Assembly (NCBI GenBank): GCA_949357655.1 | Contig: CASHTG010000017.1 | Coordinates: 496,001 to 560,000, forward strand | Length of the DNA stretch: 64,000 nucleotides | Source: Parascedosporium putredinis | Taxonomy: Eukaryota; Ascomycota; Sordariomycetes; Microascales; Microascaceae | Direction: 5' to 3' | Shown here: piece by piece, positions 57,560-64,000 of the stretch | How positions within the stretch are numbered: the stretch's first letter is position 1 | Layout of the letters: each line of letters starts with the position of its first letter | Translations under genes and position numbers: made by a program | Notes under the pieces: generated by a model | Database searches by the model: none | What the model was told of the DNA's origin: nothing | The model's input: the letters and a program-made list of their open reading frames with translations, nothing else

Positions 57560-58993
57560 CTAGTACTGCTGATACCCATACCCGCCGTTTCCGTACGTCG
57601 CATTCGGGGGCATCGGAGGCACCGGCGGGATCCCTCCGTCCATCGTATCCCGGCCGCCGTTGAGATACGCGTATGCCCTCTGGTCCATAAGCGGCACCTC
57701 GCGGCTTTCCGGCCTCTCGTTCCTGTAGCCGCCGTTGCCGTTCTCGGGGGCCGATGACTCGAAAGCATCCCTGATGCGGTACGCCAGGATCTGCATGCTG
57801 TTGGTGAGCTTCATCCGCTGCGGCATCTCGCTCGCCTTCATCAGCTCCGACACGCGCATGGGGGCCGACAGCCCTAGCTTTTCCGAGGCGCCTCTGGGTG
57901 ATTGCTGCTGAGGCGTTTGCGGCTTGGAGATGGGCGTCTCCGATCGGCTGATGCTGCCGCCCTTCTTTTTCTTCTTGTAGAGGTACATGCCCGTGGCGAA
58001 AAGTGCGACGCCGGCTGTAGTTGAAACAATACTTAGCATATAAATAAAAGACGGAAAAAAAAAAGACTTATCTCCAGCCGAAAGGAGGATCAAATCTGGA
58101 AGGAGAATCTTTTGTTTGTCAGACTTACCAGCTGCGCCAATGGCGATACCGGCCACCTGACCCGTGTTGGTCCCGGACACGCTCGCCGCGCCTGCCTCGG
58201 ACGTGACCTCGGGCTGAGGGTCCGTCAGAGTCGGCGTGTTTGAAGCAGTCGGGTTAGATGGCTCTGCCAGAGGCGGAGCCTGCACGACGGGCGGAGGCGT
58301 AGGAACCAAGTTGGCCGAGGACGAGATGCTCGACAGCGCCGGGTTGGCCGCGGCGATGCTTGTAGCCACGACGTCGGAGAGGCTGGGGATCGAGCTGAGA
58401 CGAGTGGTCGCCACCACGCTGCTGATCACGCTGGGCTGAAGCGGGCGCGTCGAGGTCAAGAGCGTCGAAGGTGCCGCGATCTGGCTGGGTGCCACGGCCG
58501 TGAGCGTGAAAGCTGGCGTGGGACTAACGGTTCCTGGGGGTAGGATCGGCGCCGCCACGATTGGGGCGGGTTCTGCCTCCGCAATGGGTGCCGGCGCGAT
58601 CACGATGGCCGGAGCTGGAGTCGCGATGGCGGGAGCTGGGGTCGATTGGGCGGGTATCGGACTCGCCACGACGGGAGGCGCTGGTGCTACAGTCTGCCTC
58701 CCATTGCCGACACCGACACCGCCGCCGCCAATGATAGCGGATAAGATGTCGCCCTGAGAGGGTGGCCTTGCGACGGGCGGCTGGTTCACAACCGGCGGCG
58801 GGACTTGTCGCTCTCTTTCGTCATCACTATCGTCGTTGTCGCTATCATCGTTGATCCTGAGCCTTTGGCGCGCGTTCCCCTCGCCTCCGGACTCCTCGTC
58901 GTCGCTATTGTCTCGTCGTGCGAGTCGGCTTCTATACTCTCTCCTCCTGTTTCGGCCGCTAGCGCGAGCACGACTGACCCGGTCCGACGACAT
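57560..58993 (-). CDS. Single-pass membrane protein with Pro/Ala/Ser/Thr-rich arm
   Basis: Function unknown. Exon 1 is 58129-58993, exon 2 is 57560-58014; the 114-nt intron (GTAAGT, ACAG) interrupts the membrane segment and could be read through without a stop, so a retained-intron form is possible on paper. The spliced product is about 439 aa. Residues 1-75 are Arg-rich then acidic (NRRREYRSRLARRD, DDSDNDDSDDE). About 75-270 is a Pro/Ala/Val/Ser/Thr-rich stalk like those of wall-stress sensors. One hydrophobic helix (AGIAIGAAAGVALFATGMYLY, shown here as positions about 282-302) with GxxxG-type spacing is followed by KKKKKGG, so the C-terminal 130 residues should be cytoplasmic. No signal peptide is visible at this ATG, so an upstream exon may be missing. 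This is the only gene without a detected frame break. Confidence 0.75.
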   Translation of the reverse strand: MSSDRVSRARASGRNRRREYRSRLARRDNSDDEESGGEGNARQRLRINDDSDNDDSDDERERQVPPPVVNQPPVARPPSQGDILSAIIGGGGVGVGNGRQTVAPAPPVVASPIPAQSTPAPAIATPAPAIVIAPAPIAEAEPAPIVAAPILPPGTVSPTPAFTLTAVAPSQIAAPSTLLTSTRPLQPSVISSVVATTRLSSIPSLSDVVATSIAAANPALSSISSSANLVPTPPPVVQAPPLAEPSNPTASNTPTLTDPQPEVTSEAGAASVSGTNTGQVAGIAIGAAGKSDKQKILLPDLILLSAGDKSFFFPSFIYMLSIVSTTAGVALFATGMYLYKKKKKGGSISRSETPISKPQTPQQQSPRGASEKLGLSAPMRVSELMKASEMPQRMKLTNSMQILAYRIRDAFESSAPENGNGGYRNERPESREVPLMDQRAYAYLNGGRDTMDGGIPPVPPMPPNATYGNGGYGYQQY

Positions 58994-61900
58994 CTCGTGT
59001 ACGTTGACTAGCTTGTTGAAGTTGGACAAGAAAAGGGTTTACTGAAGAAGAACCATCTAGGTGTCTTCACGGTAGATCACGGCCTGCATGCCCTGTTTCT
59101 TTCTTTTTTTCTTCAAAAGAGGCAAGAATCTTCTTGTGTCTCTTTGTTGTCTTGGATTTTGGTGAGATGAGGCAGAGAAAAAAATAACAGCAAAGTAAAA
59201 GAGGCCTGCCAGGGCCGAACTGAAGAAGTGAAATTGAAATCTAGACGAAGCAAGAAAACAAAAGGAAAGGGGCAGCGACCTGCGTATAGTCCAGCTAACG
59301 TCCAAAGGAGTCAAAAGGAGAAAAGAAGAAAGGAAAGGAAGAGAGAAACACAAAACCACCCTTACAGAGGAAAAGAGGCTGGTGGCGATGATCTATACAC
59401 TGTCTGATGTTCAATATAGCAATAGAGCATTAGTATAACCTTGACCATCGGCCACTATTAGAGCGCCTCCGTGGATCTGCGGGTACATAACTCAGGGCAG
59501 AAGGGAGGCTTTCGGGCAACCTGCTTGGCTTGCAACAGCGTACAAGTCTATCCATAGCTGATCCGTCGCACATCATCAAGGCCAACAGCATGGTCGGGCG
59601 TCCGGGCACTCTGCTCCAAAAATATGCTAGCCAGGAAATCTCGAGCGAGGCAGAGCGCTCAGGCCTAACTGGACCCGTGGCGAACGTGTCTAGACCTTTT
59701 TCCCACCGGGCCTACTCTTCTTCCGTGTTGACTACCTGTGGCCTTCTCGGCTCATTTAGACTATCAGTGTGTTTGTAACCGGAATACCGGGCACACCCAG
59801 TATTTTCCCGAGCTTTGACCCCTTTCTTAATGGGAAACAGAAGGGAGTAGAGGGGTGCCGCCTGGGGAAAGACCACCGAAGGAAAAGAAGGCTGAATAAG
59901 GTCGGCGCTAAAGGGGGGCACACGCCCTGGCAAGCAAGAGCTCTAGATCCGCGACGTCATTAACCTATTTGCGTACCACTTGTATGCTTCCCAGCGACGG
60001 CATTCAGCATGGCACCAAGTGCTTTTACACTGACTTCTAACATGGCGAGGCCAGTTTCCGGGCGCGAGGGCGACGGTTGACACCGAACCAGGGGCCAGTC
60101 ACCAGTCTCAGGTTGTTGCCCAAGGCAAATCAAAAATCGCCGTCGCCGGAACCGGGGCACGGAAAAGGGACAACTGACGCGGGCAGGTTTAAACGAGCCG
60201 AAATGTTGCATTCCACACGACAAGGCCCTCCCAACCCCCAACCTGCAACCCCCATGTCAGCGGGACGACCTAGTGGATACCTTGTCCCAAGCTTGATCAT
60301 TCGCCTTGACAGCAGGTCAACTGAAGGTCGCACTTCGACCTTGGACAAAGATTGTGAACGCCGGAGCTTGGCGGTTCCGGCGGCGGTTGGGGGTGTTGAC
60401 ACGGGACACGCGATGGCAAATCTCAGAGGAGAAAAAGGGAAGAAAACGCCCGACAAGCCTTTTGGAGATTCTTGGCTTCGAGGGTCTTGAAGCGCAAAAG
60501 TATCCCGCACCAGATCTCATTTGAACTGATCGTCGAGAAGAGCGAATATTTGTACGGGGCCGGTGCCATTTCCTTGTGTGGGCCTAGCCCTAATAAGAGG
60601 TAGGCCAAGATTTCCTCAAAGTCCGCTGGAGAAGACGTGAGTGATGTTGCATCTTTTGCCTTCCTTTAGAGATGGGAGATTATCAGCTGGTCACATCGGG
60701 CGGTGGGGGTTTGTTCCCACAGCTGAATCCATCCACACTGCCGGTGAGTGATTTTACCTCTAAAGAGTCTAGCTTTGGGAGCAGGGAATCAATACTCGGT
60801 ACTTGCCCGTAAGATAATCTCTCACAGAATCCTTCCTTTTAATAAAAAGATTTAGCTGTGCAGAAGATGCTTCTCAGTCCAATGCCGAACCCAATATATA
60901 TGGAGGAATAGCCGCGCGAAGCTACATGATAAGGTATCGCGGCACAGGAATCCAGAGCCAAGAGGGAAAAAAAGACATGTTGATGCTTTGTGCCGAGGTC
61001 GCGATAGGCCCTTCCTCGCACAAAATGTGTTCACATCGACGCTGATGACCGGGGCAAGAGAGAAAGACAAACAAAGGTCGAAAGGTACTCCTCCTAAATA
61101 GCCCTTTCCTAATCTGGAAAGAGAGGCACGGGCCCGGCCCCGCTTCGATGGAGGATAATTTGGGTATTCTCGGCTGCTCTTGCCTGCGGTTGTTGGAAGG
61201 CCCCACGCGTAATCCTTGCCTTTGAAGTCAGCATCAATCATTATCCACTCACACGCGATTTTAGTCTCTGAGCTGCAGATTCGCCAAGCCTGGTTCGACT
61301 TGCCCGGCAGCCTTCGGGAGACATGGGCAAGAATTGACGATGGAGCTGCATGAAACCTCGACGAAACTGGCACGAGGCATCAATCCAACTAAGAAATTGC
61401 TCCGCATGCGACACTGGTGTCGGCGTCGAGCGAGCTTTCGACCATCAATGGGAGGGCAGAAGAAGAAACAAAAAAGCTTCCAGACTTATGAGAACAAGTG
61501 CCGCCATGACCGTCCTTGCTCGCAAACTTGGAACAACTTAGTCTACCACACGGCCCGGAGAAAAATAAGGGCAACGATGGCCAAAACAAACGAAGACAAG
61601 CTTAAGACGAGGTGACCATACCGTCGTAGTGCATCTATTTTCGGGCGTTTTGAGGAAACAAAATGCCTCCTTGTTTCTCCAAGCGGCTCACCTTTGCGGG
61701 GAAAAGATATGGGATAATGGCGATAGCGCCTCAGCACGCGAGAGGCGAAAAAGGTCTTGGCTACACGCCCGGCGCTATAGCCCTTTGCCGTTCTTTTCAG
61801 GTTCCTGAAGGGCTAAGCTCCTTAGACCGCGCCTGTTGTCGGCGAAGTCTGAGGCTGGAAGGTGGTTAGAGGTGCGTCTGGTCGTCATGCATTCTCCATA

Positions 61901-64000
61901 GGGCGAATAACTGGCGAACCGAACTCCAGCCTAGGCCGGCTGTTGACCACACCACACGAAGCTTAGAGTGGGGATACCAGTGACCCAGCCCAGACCAAGA
62001 AGCGTCTAGTGAGGCAGCCCAAAGACATATATGACTTTGGAGGTTCGAGAACATATCGCGGGATTTTCTTTTCGCACAATACGCGAGGACTGACCAATCG
62101 CGCTGGTTTGCCAGCGCCTCAATTATATTTCCGTACATCCCGCCCGCATCCACGCTACTGTAGACTTCGCGGTCAACGGTTCGGAAGACGTGGTTTCCGG
62201 AGGTGGCGCTTCTAGCAGGATAGAGCAGGTGTCACACTCCCACCCTTCTCTTTGGTAGTGGTGGCCGAACTTTCGTATGGGCGTGCCTTCCGCCCCCCTC
62301 CTCCCCGCCCCGCCGACCTTGATATGCACCGCCAGCTACCGATCCGGCTCGAGGAGTAGCCAAACTAGTGAATTGGCCGAGTCCTTTGGTTCTCTCCCAC
62401 CTTGCGTTGCTCGGGACCTGAAATGAGTGGGTCGGCGGAGCGGGGGCGGAGATGGCTGGCCGGGGATGGCTGACCGGAGATGAAGAATATCACGGTCTAC
62501 TTGGGAACAGGCAGCTTGAGCCGGATTAGTTCATGTCGAGATGATATGAGATCGAATGGAGATGGTCCACTTGACTATATTACTATCCAGTCTACTGGCA
62601 CCGTCACATGGTTAAAATCCCAACCCGATCCCCCGAGTTTCCATGATCGACCTCACGCATCGTGGCTGTGCTTTGCCAAGGAAGGTGAAGATATCTCGTG
62701 CTGGGATTGTTCTGGAAGTAGACCATTTGGTAGATCACATCGACAACGACTCCGGCTCAGATGACCTGACCTTCCGAGCGAGTATGTTCTTTTTGTCTGT
62801 CTCTTCGTCCTACCGTCGCTTTCTTCCTATCTTGTCCTCTTGATAGCTCGGGAATACCTGCCTCTGAGGAGACGATAGGAGAAGGGCATAGGCTCAGATG
62901 CCCAAACTCTCACTTACACCATGACCCAGAAAACGAGCTCGTAGATCCTCTCGTCATCCGAACAAAAGGCAAATTTCGAACCGAACATAAGCCCAAACCC
63001 GTCAAAATGAGGCGGCTGGTTTAGCCAGAGAACAGGTGTCACTGGAAACGCTGCCACTTTCAACCTTTCAAACGCCTGAGCTTCTTTCTCATCCTTTCTC
63101 CTTCTTCTTTGGGCGTTTTCTTTTTTCTTGTTTCTTTCTTTTCCCACCCTCTTCCCGCCAAGGGAGCGAGATTGTTTCCCAGGCGTACCCCTGGACGCCC
63201 GGCACTGTGCCCATGCGGCTGTAGAAAAGGGGGCCGTTAAGCTATTCTCCGGAACCCTTGATTGGGGTTGTTTGATGTTTCATGTGCTAAAAAAATGAAG
63301 GTAAAGATAAAGTGGCGAGAGGAGGCACGTCGACGCAAGCGGTGGCCTTGGAGGTTGGGACGAGGGCGAAACAGAAGGTCATTGGAAATCGAACCAGCAC
63401 AACTATAGGCATCCCCGGCTCGACTCACCTCTGCTCTTCTTGACGAGGCCAGGCCAACGCAGGTTCCGTTCCCCAGGGGAGTATGATGGCACACGTCCGC
63501 CCTTTTCCCGCTTGGTGGCGGAACTCATAACAGTTGCTCGGTTCTCGGACTTTGTCCCCGCCGGGCCCAGCTAATAGTGTTCAACGGCAGCTCAATCACA
63601 AGCCTTGACCGCCCCACGAGCACCAACAAGGACTACTTTCGTGCAGATGCAACCTTCGCGACCATTCGTCCCCACACATTCTTGGCGGGCCGGGCGAGGG
63701 AAAGAATTGCCGACCCACTTTGCAAGGGGGTGCGGCAGACGTGGGTTCGGCGACGCCCCGTCTCCCACCCCGTCTACCTCTCTGTGTGTGTGTGTCTGTC
63801 TGTTTTGCGTTTTGACAGCACCCACCGCACCGCTCTCGCAAGATACCTTAACGGTAAAAATAGATTGATAAACAATTGAGATGATGTTCAAACACCAAAC
63901 ACCGCACCATCGATTTCACACACCCCCGGGTAGAATTTCCTGTCGAAAAGACGCTAAAGAAGAAGTCTTCTTGCACAGCCTCCCCTCGACGGGGGATAGC
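58994..64000. other. Gene-poor right end of the window
   Basis: About 5 kb with no supportable gene. The first 400 bases are purine-rich on the plus strand, so CT-rich on the coding strand of the membrane protein gene, as expected for a fungal promoter and leader. Further open frames (largest 173 codons, 60852-61373 minus) have no domains. A GT microsatellite lies at 63781-63803. A gene starting beyond the window cannot be excluded. Confidence 0.5.
63781..63803. repeat. GT/CTGT microsatellite
   Basis: Short tract TGTGTGTGTGTGT followed by CTGTCTGT units in non-coding sequence near the right edge. Confidence 0.8.

Noticed and set aside
60852..61373. A 173-codon open frame on the minus strand
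   Set aside because: No recognisable domain, no hydrophobic or helical pattern, and overlapping open frames on both strands point to chance.

Overview
The window looks like nuclear DNA of a filamentous ascomycete (Pezizomycotina, probably a sordariomycete). Genes have short introns (about 56-300 nt) with GTRNGT-type donors, CTAAC branch points and YAG acceptors, long spacers separate some genes, and the recognisable proteins are fungal (Los1, Hat1, Ctk3, Rea1/midasin, a fungal LMBR1 protein). No tRNA, rRNA, CRISPR array or intact transposon was recognised. Twelve protein genes can be supported.

Layout. (1) 2.7-6.1 kb, minus: tRNA exportin Los1. (2) 7.1-8.7 kb, minus: a secreted glutamine-rich protein with eight one-cysteine repeats. 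(3) 11.8-14.1 kb, plus: a CorA-like two-helix membrane protein. (4) 14.5-16.7 kb, minus: an LMBR1-family membrane protein, divergent from (5) 17.2-18.7 kb, plus: histone acetyltransferase HAT1. (6) 19.3-20.2 kb, plus: CTD-kinase gamma subunit Ctk3. (7) 20.6-21.3 kb, minus: mitochondrial ribosomal protein L7/L12, divergent from (8) 21.9-36.7 kb, plus: midasin (Mdn1/Rea1), a six-AAA giant of about 4919 aa. (9) 37.9-39.6 kb, minus: a bZIP transcription factor preceded by about 8 kb with no recognisable gene. (10) 47.5-49.8 kb, minus: an uncharacterised basic, probably nuclear, protein. (11) 52.7-53.7 kb, plus: a secreted Gly/Ala-rich protein. (12) 57.6-59.0 kb, minus: a single-pass membrane protein with a Pro/Ala/Ser/Thr-rich arm.

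How the genes fit together. Genes 1 and 4-8 are housekeeping: tRNA export, histone acetylation, transcription elongation, mitochondrial translation and 60S ribosome assembly. The MRPL12/MDN1 pair shares one divergent promoter and links the two ribosome systems. Genes 2, 11 and 12 are lineage-type surface or secreted proteins of unknown role; 2 and 11 have good TATA boxes.

Main caution. Eleven of the twelve genes carry single-base frameshifts (33 counted: 27 apparent losses, 6 apparent gains), mostly in short runs of C/G or A. Each gene reads through cleanly once the shifts are allowed for. This looks like uncorrected sequencing or assembly error, not gene death, so all coordinates spanning shifts are given as whole loci. 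Gene-poor stretches (1-2746, 8.7-11.8, 39.6-47.5, 49.8-52.7, 53.7-57.6 and 59-64 kb) hold only microsatellites and unconvincing open frames.
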